A stretch of DNA of 64,000 bases from Microbacterium elymi (GCF_021582895.2 NZ_CP091139.2:3286001-3350000), one strand, 5' to 3'. Shown: positions 43,658-53,448, counted from the stretch's first letter. Translations and numbers: made by a program. Notes: generated from the letters alone by a model not told the origin.

Positions 43658-44731
43658 AGTTCACGCACCTTCTGCCGGCGGACGATCCAGATGAAGAACG
43701 GCGCGCCCACCAGCGCGGTGACGATGCCGACGTCGAGCTCGCTCGGGCGTGCCACGAGTCGGCCGATCACGTCGGATGCGACCAGGAGCCCGGCGCCGGC
43801 GACCGCCGAGAACGGCAGCAGCCAGCGGTGATCGGTGCCGACGAGCAGCCGGCACAGGTGGGGAACGATCAGGCCCACGAAGCCGATCGGGCCGGCGACG
43901 GCGGTCGCGGCGCCGCACAGGATCACGGCGCCCGCGGCGGTCACCAGGCGGGTCCGGGTGACATGGGCGCCGAGCCCGGCGGCCAGGTCGTCGCCGAGGG
44001 CGAGCGCGTTCATGCCCCGCGCGCTGAGCAGGCAGATCGCCGCGCCCAGCGCCAGCGCCGGCAGCACGAGGCCGATCCGGTCCCAGGTGGCGCCGCCGAC
44101 GCCGCCGATCTGCCAGAAGCGGAAGCTCTCCATCGCATCGGCGCGAGGGAGCAGGACGGCCTGCACCAGCGAGGCGAAGGCGGCGGATGTCGCGGCTCCG
44201 GCCAGGGTGAGCTTCAACGGCGTCGCCCCGCCCGAGCCGAGCGAGCCCACGGCATAGACGAAGACGGCGGCCACCGCCGAGCCGATCACGGCCGCGCCCA
44301 TCAGCACGCCCGGCGACGACACCCCGAGGAGGGCGATGCACACCACGACCGCGAACGCGGCGCCGCCGGAGACGCCGAGGATGCCGGGGTCGGCGAGCGG
44401 ATTGCGGGTCACCGCCTGCATCGACGCGCCGGCCAGCGCCAGTGCCGCGCCGACGAGGACCGCCAGCGCCGTGCGGGGGAGCCGTGCGATCACCGCGGCC
44501 TCGCCGATGGTGTCGGTGTGTCCGGCCAGGGCCGCCGCCACTTCGCCCGGCGAGACGACGCGCACGCCGAGCGCCACCGACGCCGCGCACAGCGCGGCCA
44601 GGACGCAGAAGGCGACCAGCAGCCACAGCCCACGCGTGAGAGGCCCGTGCCGGCGCGCCGTCGCGGCGTGGCTGCGCTCGGTCGGGGCCGCCCCTGCGAG
44701 CGTCGCGCCGCGCTTGCGCCGTCGCGGTCAT
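43654..44731 (-). CDS. fecC: FecCD-family iron-siderophore permease (one indel)
   Basis: 358 aa corrected. Same family as its neighbour: [57 protein letters not shown] and [31 protein letters not shown] 44731 shares one base with the stop of the binding-protein gene. GCTTGC at 44712-44717, only about 15 nt into the gene, shifts the first codons; corrected, it begins [16 protein letters not shown]. Confidence 0.94.
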
Positions 44732-45765
44732 CAGCCGAGGGCCTTCGCCAACAGTGCGAAGTAGTCGTGGATGCCCCACCCGATCGACAGCGGCGACGGG
44801 TTCGCCGACGCCGCCAGCGGAGTGTCGTTCTGCAGGACGGCGATGTGACCCGCCTTGATCGCCGGGATCTTGGACAGCAGCGGATCGGCCTGCAGCTTGC
44901 TGATCATGGTCGCCGCGTCATCGCCGTAGGTGACGAACAGGTCGACATCTTTGAACCGGTCGGCCTGCTCGGAGCTGACGGTGATGTAGAACTGGTCGGT
45001 CTTGGCCGATTCGTCCTGCACGATCTGCGGCTCCGGCATCCCGAGGCTGTGCAGGAAGCCCGGGCGGGTGTCGTGGTCGGTGTAGAAGCCGATCTTGCTG
45101 AAGTCCGAGGGATCGATGTAGGAGAAGAGGACCTTCGCGGTCTTCAGCTGCGGGAAGTCGGCGAGGGCGGCATCGACCTCTCCGTGCAGCGTGTCGATGA
45201 GGGCGTCGCCCTCCGTGGCCAGGCCGAGCGCCTTCGAGTCCATCCGGATCATGTCCTCGTAGGAGGTGCCCCACGCGGTTCCGGGGTAGGCGACGACGGG
45301 GGCGATCTTCGACAGCGTGTCGTACTCGGTGCGGCTCAGGCCGGAGTATGCGGCCAGGATCACATCGGGCTTGGTGTCGGCGACCGCCTCGAAGTCGACG
45401 CCGTCGGTCTCGTCGTACAGCGCCGGGGTCTTGCCGCCGAGCTCGGCGATCCGATCCTCGGACCACGGCAGGATGCCGTCATGGTCGTCGTCGCCCCACG
45501 TGGACTTCGCCATGCCGACGGGCACGATGCCGAGCGCCAGCGGCACCTCGCCGTTGCCCCAGGCGACCGTCGCGACCCGCTTCGGCTTGCTCGGGATCGT
45601 CGTCGTGCCGTACACGTGGTCGATGGTCACCGGGAAGCCGGCCTCGGATCCCTGCTGGTTGGCGGAGGCGGGGGCGTCGGCCCCACTCGCGCAGCCGGCC
45701 AGCAGGAGGGTCGAGGCGGCGACCACGGAGAGGGCGGCCAGTGACAGCGCGCGGCGAATGGGCAC
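44731..45765 (-). CDS. fecB: Iron-siderophore substrate-binding lipoprotein
   Basis: Intact 344-aa lipoprotein. GTG 45765 is chosen because AAGGAG lies upstream and it gives a clean signal peptide with lipobox LLLAGCAS (Cys near residue 24). The periplasmic-binding fold is typical of ferric siderophore receptors: HVYGTTTIPSKPKRVATVAWGNGEVPLALGI, KPDVILAAYSGLS and YPGTAWGTSYEDMIRM. It heads the operon fecB-fecC-fecD-fecE-SIP, preceded by an iron-box-like palindrome. Confidence 0.94.
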   Translation of the reverse strand: MPIRRALSLAALSVVAASTLLLAGCASGADAPASANQQGSEAGFPVTIDHVYGTTTIPSKPKRVATVAWGNGEVPLALGIVPVGMAKSTWGDDDHDGILPWSEDRIAELGGKTPALYDETDGVDFEAVADTKPDVILAAYSGLSRTEYDTLSKIAPVVAYPGTAWGTSYEDMIRMDSKALGLATEGDALIDTLHGEVDAALADFPQLKTAKVLFSYIDPSDFSKIGFYTDHDTRPGFLHSLGMPEPQIVQDESAKTDQFYITVSSEQADRFKDVDLFVTYGDDAATMISKLQADPLLSKIPAIKAGHIAVLQNDTPLAASANPSPLSIGWGIHDYFALLAKALG

Positions 45766-45790
45766 GGAGGACTCCTTCGGGGTGCGGGGG

Positions 45791-45809
45791 TTGGTAAGGC
45801 TACCCTGAA
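45791..45809. promoter_or_regulatory. DtxR/IdeR-type iron box
   Basis: TTGGTAAGGCTACCCTGAA. On the coding strand it contains AGGGTAGCCTTACC, close to the IdeR/DtxR core AGGTTAGCCTAACC. It lies 26-44 bp upstream of the fecB GTG, positioned to repress the importer when iron is sufficient (family knowledge plus inference). Confidence 0.65.
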
Positions 45810-45863
45810 CAGCACTCGGAATCATTCGCGGATGCCAGTCGGCGACGAGCCGGTGCGAACCGC

Positions 45864-46532
45864 TCAGGAGGCGGGCTCGACCAGTCCGGCGTCGTAGGCG
45901 AGGATGACCGCCTGCACCCGGTCGCGCAGCGACAGCTTGGCGAGGATCTTGCCGACGTGGGTCTTCACCGTCTGCTCGGCGATGAACAGGGCGGCGGCGA
46001 TCTCGCCGTTGGACCGCCCCTGGCCGATGAGGGTGAGCACCTCGCGCTCGCGCTCGGTCAGACCCTCCACCGCCCCGGTGCGGGAGGCCCTCGGCTTCTG
46101 CGCGGCGAACTGCGCGATGAGCCGGCGCGTGACCCGCGGTGCCAGCAGCGCGTCTCCGGCGGCGACCACGCGCACGGCGTTGACGAGCTCGTCCGGCAGG
46201 GCGTCCTTGAGCAGGAACCCGCTGGCACCGGCCTGCAGCGCGTCGTACACGTAGTCGTCGATGTCGAACGTGGTGAGCATGATGATCCGCGGCACCTTCG
46301 CGGCGGGGTAGGACGGGCCCACGATCCGCCGGGTCGCCTCGATCCCGTCCATCTCCGGCATCCGCACGTCCATCAGGATCACGTCCGGGTCGACCCGGGC
46401 AGAGAGCGCGACGGCCTCGGCGCCGGTCGCGGCCTGCCCGACCACGGTGATGCCCTCGTGCGCGTCCAGGAGCGCGGCGAACCCGGCCCGCACGATCGCC
46501 TGATCGTCGGCGACCAGGACGTCGATGCTCAC
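45864..46532 (-). CDS. NarL/LuxR-family response regulator
   Basis: Intact 222-aa regulator. Receiver domain with ADD near residues 8-10, phospho-acceptor D55 in LMDVRMPEMDG and Lys in FLLKDALP. C-terminal LuxR helix-turn-helix LTEREREVLTLIGQGRSNGEIA, then VKTHVGKILAKL. GTG 46532 overlaps the kinase stop (GTGA), so kinase and regulator are a pair. It is the last gene of a DedA-kinase-regulator operon; the regulon is unknown. Confidence 0.94.
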   Translation of the reverse strand: MSIDVLVADDQAIVRAGFAALLDAHEGITVVGQAATGAEAVALSARVDPDVILMDVRMPEMDGIEATRRIVGPSYPAAKVPRIIMLTTFDIDDYVYDALQAGASGFLLKDALPDELVNAVRVVAAGDALLAPRVTRRLIAQFAAQKPRASRTGAVEGLTEREREVLTLIGQGRSNGEIAAALFIAEQTVKTHVGKILAKLSLRDRVQAVILAYDAGLVEPAS

Positions 46533-47805
46533 AGCGTGCCCTCCGAGGCCTCGGGTGCCGGATGCCGCGGCAGGCGTGCCGTGACGGTCCACCCGCCGTC
46601 CGGGTCCGCTCCCGCCTCCAGGCTACCGCCGAGCAGGTGGGCGCGTTCGGTCATGCCGCGCAGTCCGTGTCCGCCGGGGACGCCGGCGACCGCGGTTGCC
46701 TGCGCATTGCGGACGCGGATCGTCACATCGGCGGCATCCGCGATCACCGACACCGTGATCGGGGCGCGCGGCGCGTGCCGGACGGCGTTGCTGAGGGCCT
46801 CCTGCACGATCCGGTAGGCGGCGATCTGAGTGGCGGCGTCGACATCGCCGCGCGCCCCGTCGTCGGGCATCTCGGTCAGCGCGATCTCGGCACCGGCGCG
46901 CCGGGTCGTCTCCACCAGCGCAGGGATGTCGCCGAGTCCGCGCTGCCGGGGCCAGCGGGACGGCGTGGTCCTCGGTGCGCAGCACGCCGAGGATCCGCCG
47001 CATCTCGGCCAGCGATGTGCGCGCGGTCGCCGCGATCTCGTCGAACTCGGCGGCCGGCTCGTCCGCCAGATCCGGAAGGCGGTAGCGGGCGGTGGAGGCC
47101 TGCACCTGGATCAGCGACATGCCGTGGGCGACCACGTCGTGCAAGCTCGCGGGCGATCCGGGTGCGCTCCTCGACGAGCTCGCGCCGCCCCTGCTCCTGC
47201 GCGGTCAGGGCGCGCTGGCTGCTCAGCTCGGCGCCCAGGCGCAGCCGGCCGGCCAGCAGCACGGCGATCAGGTAGACGCCGGCCGAGATCGAGGTGGTGA
47301 CGATGAGGTCGTTCGCGCTGGGGATCGAGGGGATCATCAGCGCGACGATCAGCCCGGCAGCCGTGCCGGCCCCCAGCAGGATGAGTCCGAGGCGCCACCC
47401 GTGCGGCACGGTCACGGCGAGCAGGCAGACGGCGAACGCGATGATCATCGGCACCGACCAGGGCCACGGTGCGCCCAGCGGGTGATCGCGGGCGACGGTG
47501 AGGGGGCTGAGGGCGGCGGATGCCGTGAACACCACGATCGCGATGGTCGGGCGCTTCAGGGCGATCAGGGGGGCGGCGACCGCGCCCGCGCCCAGCAGCA
47601 TGGTGGCCGGGACCGGGGCGCCGTAGACGGTCGCGTGCACCGGGACCAGCACCGCGTAGAGCGCCGCGGCGACCACGCCCAGGACGATCAGCATCACCGT
47701 GCGCTGGTCGCGCAGCCAGGGCGGGAGCGGCCGCCGGGGCCGCCGCTGCTTCACCCGTTCCGCACGCGCCCCACGTCTCGCCGGCTTCGCACGCATGGGG
47801 CTCAT
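46529..47805 (-). CDS. Membrane sensor histidine kinase, HisKA_3 type (two indels)
   Basis: About 425 aa. The N-terminal half has about six membrane helices with very short loops, so the signal is probably sensed in the membrane. The dimerisation box is RTRIARELHDVVAHGMSLIQVQ with the phospho-His, followed by an N box EALSNAVRHAPRAP and a G box GGHGLRGMTERAHLLGG. Breaks: GCAAGC at 47141-47146 directly at the HD motif, and an extra base near 46940 beside GCTGC. The start overlaps the dedA stop (ATGA). Confidence 0.93.
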
Positions 47806-48458
47806 CCTGCCATCTCGCGCACCGCGACCGCGCTGTCCTCGTCACCCGCGGTGGCGGTGTGCGCCTCGAGGCGGCGACGGCGGGCCACCGAGACGCGGTC
47901 GACCGCGATGCCGACCGCGACGGCCACGGCCACGCCGATGGCGGCGGCCAGCAGCGGCTGCCGTGCGAACCAGCTGCCGGCCACGAGGCCGATGCCCGTT
48001 CCGTACACCGCCCATGTGATCCCGCCGAGCGCGCTGATCGGCAGGAACCGGCGCCACGGGTAGCCGACGGCGCCGGCGGTCATGTTGACCGCCACCCGGC
48101 CGACCGGGATGTAGCGTGCGCCGATGATCAGCGCGCCCCCGCCGCGGCTCAGCGAGCTCTGTGCGCGCTCGACCGCGGCCGCCACGCGCGGACGGCGCAT
48201 CCAGGCGAAGCGCCGGGTGCCCACGACCCGGCCCAGCGCGTAGGTGAGGTTGTCGCCGAGCACCGCGCCGCAGGCGGCGATCAGGCACAGCAGCGGCACG
48301 ATCATGAGCTGGCCGGATGCCGCGGCTGCCGCGGCCGCGGCCACCAGCACCGTCTCGCTCGGCACGGGCGGGAAGACGGCGTCCACCGCCGCCACGACGA
48401 ACATCACCAGCAGCACCCACGGCGAGGCGGCGGCGGTCAGGATGAAGGCGTTGATCAT
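47802..48458 (-). CDS. DedA-family membrane protein
   Basis: Intact 218 aa from ATG 48458. SNARE-associated/DedA core: FVVAAVDAVFPPVPSETVLVAA, then GAVLGDNLTYALGR, RGGGALIIGARYIPVGRVAVNMTAG and WAVYGTGIG. DedA proteins act in lipid handling; several are undecaprenyl-phosphate or phospholipid translocases, and the Arg in ARYIPVGR is part of the usual signature. First gene of an operon with a sensor kinase and response regulator, suggesting the pair monitors an envelope state connected with this transporter. Confidence 0.9.
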   Translation of the reverse strand: MINAFILTAAASPWVLLVMFVVAAVDAVFPPVPSETVLVAAAAAAAASGQLMIVPLLCLIAACGAVLGDNLTYALGRVVGTRRFAWMRRPRVAAAVERAQSSLSRGGGALIIGARYIPVGRVAVNMTAGAVGYPWRRFLPISALGGITWAVYGTGIGLVAGSWFARQPLLAAAIGVAVAVAVGIAVDRVSVARRRRLEAHTATAGDEDSAVAVREMAG

Positions 48459-48555
48459 GTCCACCCCCGAACCGTAGGTGGGCGGTGCCGCCGTGCACAT
48501 CACTCCGGGGTATCGTCCGGGTCATACCCTGGAGGGGTCTTTCCGGTCCGCGTCG

Positions 48556-48561
48556 TATACT
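48556..48561 (+). promoter_or_regulatory. -10 TATACT upstream of ABC-F gene
   Basis: A good TATACT hexamer about 50 nt before GTG 48611. Confidence 0.45.
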
Positions 48562-48610
48562 GGGTGGCTGGCCATTCGGCCGCCTTCCCCGAGAGAACGG
48601 ACGTTCCGCT

Positions 48611-50208
48611 GTGCTTGCCGTGCACGACCTCCAGATCCGCGTGGGCGCTCGCACGCTCATGTCGGGCGTGTCGTTCCGCGTGGGCGCCGGCGACAAGATC
48701 GGGCTGGTCGGCCGCAACGGCGCCGGCAAGACGACGCTCACCAAGGTGCTCGCCGGCGACGTGCTGCCGTCCGAGGGCAAGGTCGAGCGCACGGGAGAGC
48801 TGGGGTACCTGCCGCAGGACCCGCGCTCGGGCGACCCCGACATGCTGGCCCGCACCCGCATCCTGGACGCGCGGGGACTGGGGAGCCTGGCGATCGGCAT
48901 GCACGAGGCATCCCTCGCGATGGCCGACGACGACGCGGATGCCGCCGCCCGCGCCATGCGCCGCTACGCGAACCTCACCGAGCGGTTCGAGGCCCTGGGC
49001 GGCTACGGCGCCGAGGCCGAGGCCGCCACCATCGCGCACAACCTGGCCCTCCCGGACCGGATCCTGGACCAGCCGCTTGCGCACGCTGTCCGGCGGCCAG
49101 CGCCGGCGCATCGAGCTGGCGCGCATCCTGTTCTCGGACGCCGAGACGATGATCCTGGACGAGCCGACCAACCACCTCGACGCGGACAGCGTGGTGTGGC
49201 TGCGCGAGTTCCTCAAGGGCTACCGCGGCGGGCTGATCGTGATCAGCCACGACGTCGAGCTGGTCGGCGAGACGGTCAACCGGGTGTTCTACCTGGACGC
49301 GAACCGTCAGCTCATCGACATCTACAACATGAACTGGCGCAACTACCAGCGGCAGCGGGTCGCCGACGAGGAGCGTCGCAAGAAGGAGCGGGCCAACGCC
49401 GAGAAGAAGGCGACCGCGCTCGGCAGCAGGCCGCGAAGTTCGGGGCCAAGGCCACCAAGGCCGCTGCCGCGCACCAGATGGTCGCCCGGGCCGAGAAGCT
49501 GCTCAGCGGGCTGGAAGAGGTGCGCCAGGTCGATCGGGTCGCCAAGCTGCGGTTCCCCAAGCCGGCGCCCTGCGGGAAGACTCCGCTGATGGCCTCGGGA
49601 CTGTCGAAGTCGTACGGATCGCTGGAGATCTTCACGGATGTCGACCTGGCGATCGACCGCGGATCGAAGGTCGTCGTGCTGGGTCTGAACGGCGCGGGGA
49701 AGACCACGCGCTGCGCATCCTCGCCGGGGTCGACCAGCCCGACACCGGACAGCTCGAGCCCGGGCACGGCCTGAAGATCGGGTACTACGCGCAGGAGCAC
49801 GAGAACCTCGACATCTCGCGCACGGTGCTGGAGAACATGATGGGCGCGGCCCCGCACATCACCGCCACCGAGGCGCGCAAGGTGCTCGGATCGTTCCTGT
49901 TCACGGGCGACGACGTGCTCAAGCCGGCCGGGGTGCTCTCCGGCGGCGAGAAGACCCGCCTGTCGCTGGCCACGCTGGTGGTCTCGTCGGCGAACATGCT
50001 CCTGCTCGACGAGCCGACCAACAACCTCGATCCGGCCTCGCGCGAGGAGATCCTGGACGCGCTCGCGCACTACGAGGGCGCGGTCGTGCTGGTCTCGCAC
50101 GACGAGGGCGCCGTGATGGCGCTGAACCCCGAGCGCGTGCTCATCCTGCCCGACGGCGTCGAGGACATCTGGGGTCGCGACTACGCGGACCTGGTCGCGC
50201 TGGCCTAG
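48611..50208 (+). CDS. ABC-F family ATPase (three indels)
   Basis: About 532-aa soluble protein with two ABC domains and no membrane part. Domain 1 has VGRNGAGKTTLTK, signature LSGGQRRRIELARIL and MILDEPTNHLDADS. A basic linker (NWRNYQRQRVADEERRKKERANAEKKA) follows. Domain 2 has LGLNGAGKTT, LSGGEKTRLSLATL and LLLDEPTNNLDPAS. ABC-F proteins act on the ribosome; the resistance or housekeeping subtype cannot be told by eye. Breaks: GCTTGC at 49075-49080, a lost G near 49424 (ALRQQAAKFG) and a lost T near 49711 at the second Walker A (KTTLLRILAG). Confidence 0.93.
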
Positions 50209-50210
50209 CC

Positions 50211-51132
50211 TCAGCGGCCGGCGCGATCCAGCAGGGCGTCCTCGTCCTGGGAGTCCCGGTCGTCGTGGGCCGCCCGTTTGGCGCGCGCCCGGCGCACGGT
50301 CGTCTCGTCGCGCAGCCGCTGCGCGGCCTCGGGATCCGTGACCGCGAGCGCGGCGATGGCCGCGGCATCCTCCGCCTCTTCGCGCCGTGCCCGCCGCTCG
50401 GAGCGGATGACGTACCAGATGAAGATGAACCCCATCACCGCGAACATGATCCACTGGATGCCGTACGACAGGAACGGGCCCGGATCGGCCGAGGGCGCCT
50501 CGAACGGCTTGCGGCGAGGTCGCCGGAGCGGGATCCTCCGAGACGAGCTGACCGTAGGCGCCCTGATCGAGCGCGGCGCCGTCGGCCCCACCGATCTTCT
50601 CGGCGATCAGCGGCAGGTTCACCGAGGGCACCTGCCCCTCGGGGGCGTTCGGTCCGGAGCCGGGCAGCGTCTCGCCCGGCACCAGCCGGGCCACGACGGT
50701 CACCGTGCCCGACGGTGCGGACGGGATGCTGTCGGGGGTGGGCTGCCGGTTGCCGGGCAGCTTCCAGCCTCGGTCGACGAGGAACACCCGCCCGTCGTCC
50801 ATCCGCAGCGGGACGATGATCTCGTACGCGGCCGTGCCCCCGTGCACGCGGTTGCGCACGAGGCTTGCCTGATCGGTCAGATATGTGCCGGTCATCGTCA
50901 CCGGAAGCCACTTCGCCTCGGCGGGGAGGTGCTCATCGGGTGCGAGCAGGTCGGCCAGCGGCACCGGTGCGGCGTCGTAGTTGCGCGCGATCAGGTCGAG
51001 CTGCTCGGTGCGGGCGGCGTTCTTGCTCAGCTGCCAGTGGGAGAGGAACGCGCAGGCGATGGCGAACACGATCGCCACCCCCACGTAGGCGGTCCAGCGC
51101 ACCGCGGCCGGGGCGGTCTGTCGGCGGCTCAT
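50211..51132 (-). CDS. SURF1-family cytochrome oxidase assembly protein (one indel)
   Basis: 306 aa corrected. N-terminal membrane helix (WTAYVGVAIVFAIACAFLSHWQL), the SURF1 extracytoplasmic domain (VLVTG-type KWLPVTMTGTYL, then VLVDRGW-like VFLVDRGWKLPGNR) and a C-terminal helix (YGIQWIMFAVMGFIFIWYVI). It helps assemble haem a/CuB-containing cytochrome c oxidase, matching the ctaA/ctaB genes here. GCTTGC at 50507-50512 breaks ATSPQPFEAPSADPG. It ends 2 bp from the convergent ABC-F stop; the ATG overlaps the preceding stop. Confidence 0.92.
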
Positions 51133-51461
51133 CGGGGCTCCTCGAGGGGGACCGGGTCGGTGACGGGGGGATCGGTCGGCGGCGACGGGAACGGGTGCAC
51201 CGCGACCGGGAACCGGCGGGAGGCGAGGTAGTCGCGCAGGTACTCGACGTGCTCGTCGCAGGCCAGCCAGATCTTGCGCCGGGCGGCGTCGTGGATGCGC
51301 GGGTTGCGCCAGACCACCTGCGCGACCGCCGGCGCACGACAGCCCGCTCGTGCGCACACCTCGACTGCGCGCACGTCGACTGCGCGCACGTCGACTGCGC
51401 GCACGTCGACTGCGCGCACGTCGGCATCGGCCGCCTCGCGAGGCGGCACGCGATCGCTCAT
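51129..51461 (-). CDS. Small conserved protein with VDVRA repeats
   Basis: 110 aa. The N-terminal third contains four perfect pentapeptide repeats (ADVRA/VDVRA) encoded by a 15-bp tandem repeat. The conserved part follows: CARAGCRAPAVAQVVWRNPRIHDAARRKIWLACDEHVEYLRDYL. It has three Cys and two His residues that could bind a metal. Function unknown. The stop overlaps the SURF1 start and the start overlaps the DUF3099 stop, so all three are probably co-translated. Confidence 0.75.
   Translation of the reverse strand: MSDRVPPREAADADVRAVDVRAVDVRAVDVRAVEVCARAGCRAPAVAQVVWRNPRIHDAARRKIWLACDEHVEYLRDYLASRRFPVAVHPFPSPPTDPPVTDPVPLEEPR
51361..51420. repeat. Four perfect 15-bp tandem repeats
   Basis: TCGACTGCGCGCACG repeated exactly four times (60 bp), in frame with the small conserved gene. 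Being a multiple of 3, copy-number change would keep the frame. Confidence 0.95.
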
Positions 51462-51931
51462 GACCGCTCGTCCGGCGTGCGCCGCTGTTCGGCCGTCTCC
51501 TGGTCGGTCTCGTCCTGCCCGGTCTCGTCCTGCCCGGCCGCGTCCTGCCCGGCCGCGTCCTGCCCGGCCGCGTCCTGCCCGGCCGCGTCGGGCGTCGAGG
51601 ACGTGACGGCGGGGGTCTCCCGCACGCGGATCACCGGCTCTGCCGGCTCGGTGTCGGGCTTGGCATCGAGGGCGCGTTCGGGGGTCACCGCATCAGTGGT
51701 CTTGCTGTCCTGGCCGACGTTGGCCAGCACCACGGCGATGTAGGGGAGGAAGACGGCGCCGACGCCGAACACCCACGTGTACCAGCCGAACGGCTGCACG
51801 AACACCATCAGCAGGAAGCAGACCACGCGCACGCCCATGGTGATCAGATAGCGCTGCGAGCGCGCGCCGAGCTCGTCGCGCGGGGGACGCGGCAGAGAGG
51901 TCGCCGACTGCGGATGCGAGGAGGTCTTCAC
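51458..51931 (-). CDS. DUF3099 membrane protein with GQD-repeat tail
   Basis: 157 aa. A DUF3099 core with two membrane helices (RYLITMGVRVVCFLLMVFVQPFGWYTWVFGVGAVFLPYIAVVLANVG) occupies residues ~27-75. The long acidic, disordered tail ends with repeated A-A-G-Q-D units and degenerate ETGQD/ETDQE copies, encoded by a second 15-bp tandem repeat. Function unknown; widespread in actinobacteria. Divergent from fabG, and first gene of the DUF3099-small protein-SURF1 operon. Confidence 0.85.
   Translation of the reverse strand: MKTSSHPQSATSLPRPPRDELGARSQRYLITMGVRVVCFLLMVFVQPFGWYTWVFGVGAVFLPYIAVVLANVGQDSKTTDAVTPERALDAKPDTEPAEPVIRVRETPAVTSSTPDAAGQDAAGQDAAGQDAAGQDETGQDETDQETAEQRRTPDERS
51511..51585. 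repeat. 15-bp tandem repeats in DUF3099 gene
   Basis: CGTCCTGCCCGGCCG occurs four times perfectly (51526-51585), preceded by one copy ending GGTCT and a more degenerate one. All are in frame. Confidence 0.93.
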
Positions 51932-51972
51932 GGTGCTCCCAGCCTACGCCGAGTGTGCGGAACGGTCGCCAC

Positions 51973-51978
51973 TAGGCT
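51973..51978 (+). promoter_or_regulatory. -10-like TAGGCT upstream of fabG
   Basis: TAGGCT lies about 37 nt before the fabG ATG. A CCGGGAG Shine-Dalgarno follows, so the mRNA is leadered. Confidence 0.4.
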
Positions 51979-52015
51979 GGTGCGAGCATCCGACCGAGAA
52001 CCCCGGGAGTGCCTC

Positions 52016-52726
52016 ATGTCCGCAGACCGCGTCGTCCTCGTCACCGGCGGGAATCGCGGCATCGGCCGCGCCATCGCCGAGCGCTTCGTGGCCGCCGGAT
52101 ACCCGGTGGCCGTGACCGCCCGTTCCGGCCAGGGCCCCGAGGGCACGCTGACGGTGCGTGCGGACGTCACGGACGCCGCGTCCGTCGACGCCGCGTTCAG
52201 CGAGGTCGAGCAGCAGCTCGGGCCCGTGGCCGTGGTCGTGGCCAACGCCGGCATCACCAAGGACACCCTTCTGCTGCGCATGACCGAGGACGACTTCGAC
52301 AGTGTCGTGGACACCAACCTGGGCGGCACGTTCCGCGTGGTCAAGCGGGCATCGAAGGGGATGCTGAAGGCCCGCTGGGGTCGCGTCATCCTCATCTCGT
52401 CGGTGGTCGGCCTGTACGGCTCGGCCGGTCAGATCAACTACGCCAGTTCGAAGGCCGGGCTGGTCGGGTTCGCCCGGTCGCTCACCCGCGAGCTGGGCGC
52501 CCGCGGCATCACCGCCAACGTCGTGGCCCCCGGCTTCATCGAGACCGAGATGACGGCCGAGCTGCCCGAGGAGAAGAAGGCCGAGTACAAGAAGGCGATC
52601 CCCGCCGGACGGTACGCCAGCGCGGACGAGGTCGCCGGCGTCGTGACCTGGCTGGCGTCGGAGGACGCCGCGTACATCTCCGGCGCCGTGATCCCGGTCG
52701 ACGGCGGACTGGGCATGGGCCACTGA
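52016..52726 (+). CDS. fabG: 3-oxoacyl-ACP reductase FabG (SDR family)
   Basis: Intact 236-aa short-chain dehydrogenase. VTGGNRGIG (residues 9-17) binds NADP; VVANAGITKD; catalytic Ser in LISSVVG, and Tyr/Lys in NYASSKAGLVGFA; C-terminal DGGLGMGH. The MTEDDFDSVVDTNLGGTF and AEVAGVVTWLAS features match fatty-acid FabG rather than other SDRs. It is probably the beta-ketoacyl-ACP reductase of fatty-acid synthesis; specificity is inferred. Confidence 0.9.
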   Translation: MSADRVVLVTGGNRGIGRAIAERFVAAGYPVAVTARSGQGPEGTLTVRADVTDAASVDAAFSEVEQQLGPVAVVVANAGITKDTLLLRMTEDDFDSVVDTNLGGTFRVVKRASKGMLKARWGRVILISSVVGLYGSAGQINYASSKAGLVGFARSLTRELGARGITANVVAPGFIETEMTAELPEEKKAEYKKAIPAGRYASADEVAGVVTWLASEDAAYISGAVIPVDGGLGMGH

Positions 52727-52816
52727 CCGGCATTCATCGCGCCGGCACGCCTCGGATCGCGAACCCGTCCGGAGTGAGTCGCCCATCAGCAGCGCGCCCA
52801 CGAGCCGAGGTCGGCT

Positions 52817-53448
52817 TCACGGCAGCAGCGGGATGACCTCGCGCAGGTCGACGGGACCGACCACGAGGTCGGCCTGCGCCCGCACTGCGGGCTTCGCGTT
52901 GAAGGCGATGCCCAGCCCGGCCGCCGCCATCATCCGCAGGTCGTTCGCGCCGTCGCCGATGGCGATCGTGCGGGCGGGGGCGACATCGTGAGCGGTCGCC
53001 CACTCCCGCAGCGCCGCGGCCTTGCCGTCGGCATCCACGATCCGGCCGTCGACCCGCCCGGTCAGCGCGCCCGCGTCCACCTCGAGCCGGTTCGCCCGCC
53101 AGACGTCGACGCCGAGCCGCGGCGCGACGGTGTCGAGGATCTCGTGGAAACCGCCCGAGACGACCCCGACGACCCCACCGCGCTCATGCACGGCGGAGAT
53201 CAGCTCGCGCACGCCGGGCGTCGGCTCGATCCGCGCCAGCACCCGCGTGAACGCCGACACCGGCACCCGCGCAGCGCCTCGACGCGCGAGCGCAGGCTCG
53301 CGGCGAAGTCGACCTCGCCGCGCATCGCGGCCTCCGTCGCGGCCGCGACCTCCCGGCCGCGGCCGGCCTCGTCGGCGATGAGTTCGATCACCTCGTTGCG
53401 GATGAGCGTGGAATCGGCATCGAGGACGACGAGCAGACGCGCGGGCAC
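52817..53448 (-). CDS. serB: Phosphoserine phosphatase SerB (one indel)
   Basis: About 210-aa HAD phosphatase; last step of serine synthesis. Motif I is VLDADSTL (nucleophile D10, acid/base D12). [15 protein letters not shown] carries the motif II Ser region, and [23 protein letters not shown] is motif IV. One G is lost from the G-run after GCTGC near 53268, breaking [16 protein letters not shown]. The start is GTG 53448. It is convergent with fabG and 21 bp from glgC. Confidence 0.92.

Noticed and set aside
51361..51585. The 15-bp repeats as a CRISPR or origin iteron array
   Set aside because: They are head-to-tail without spacers, in frame with coding sequence, and have no neighbouring cas or rep gene.
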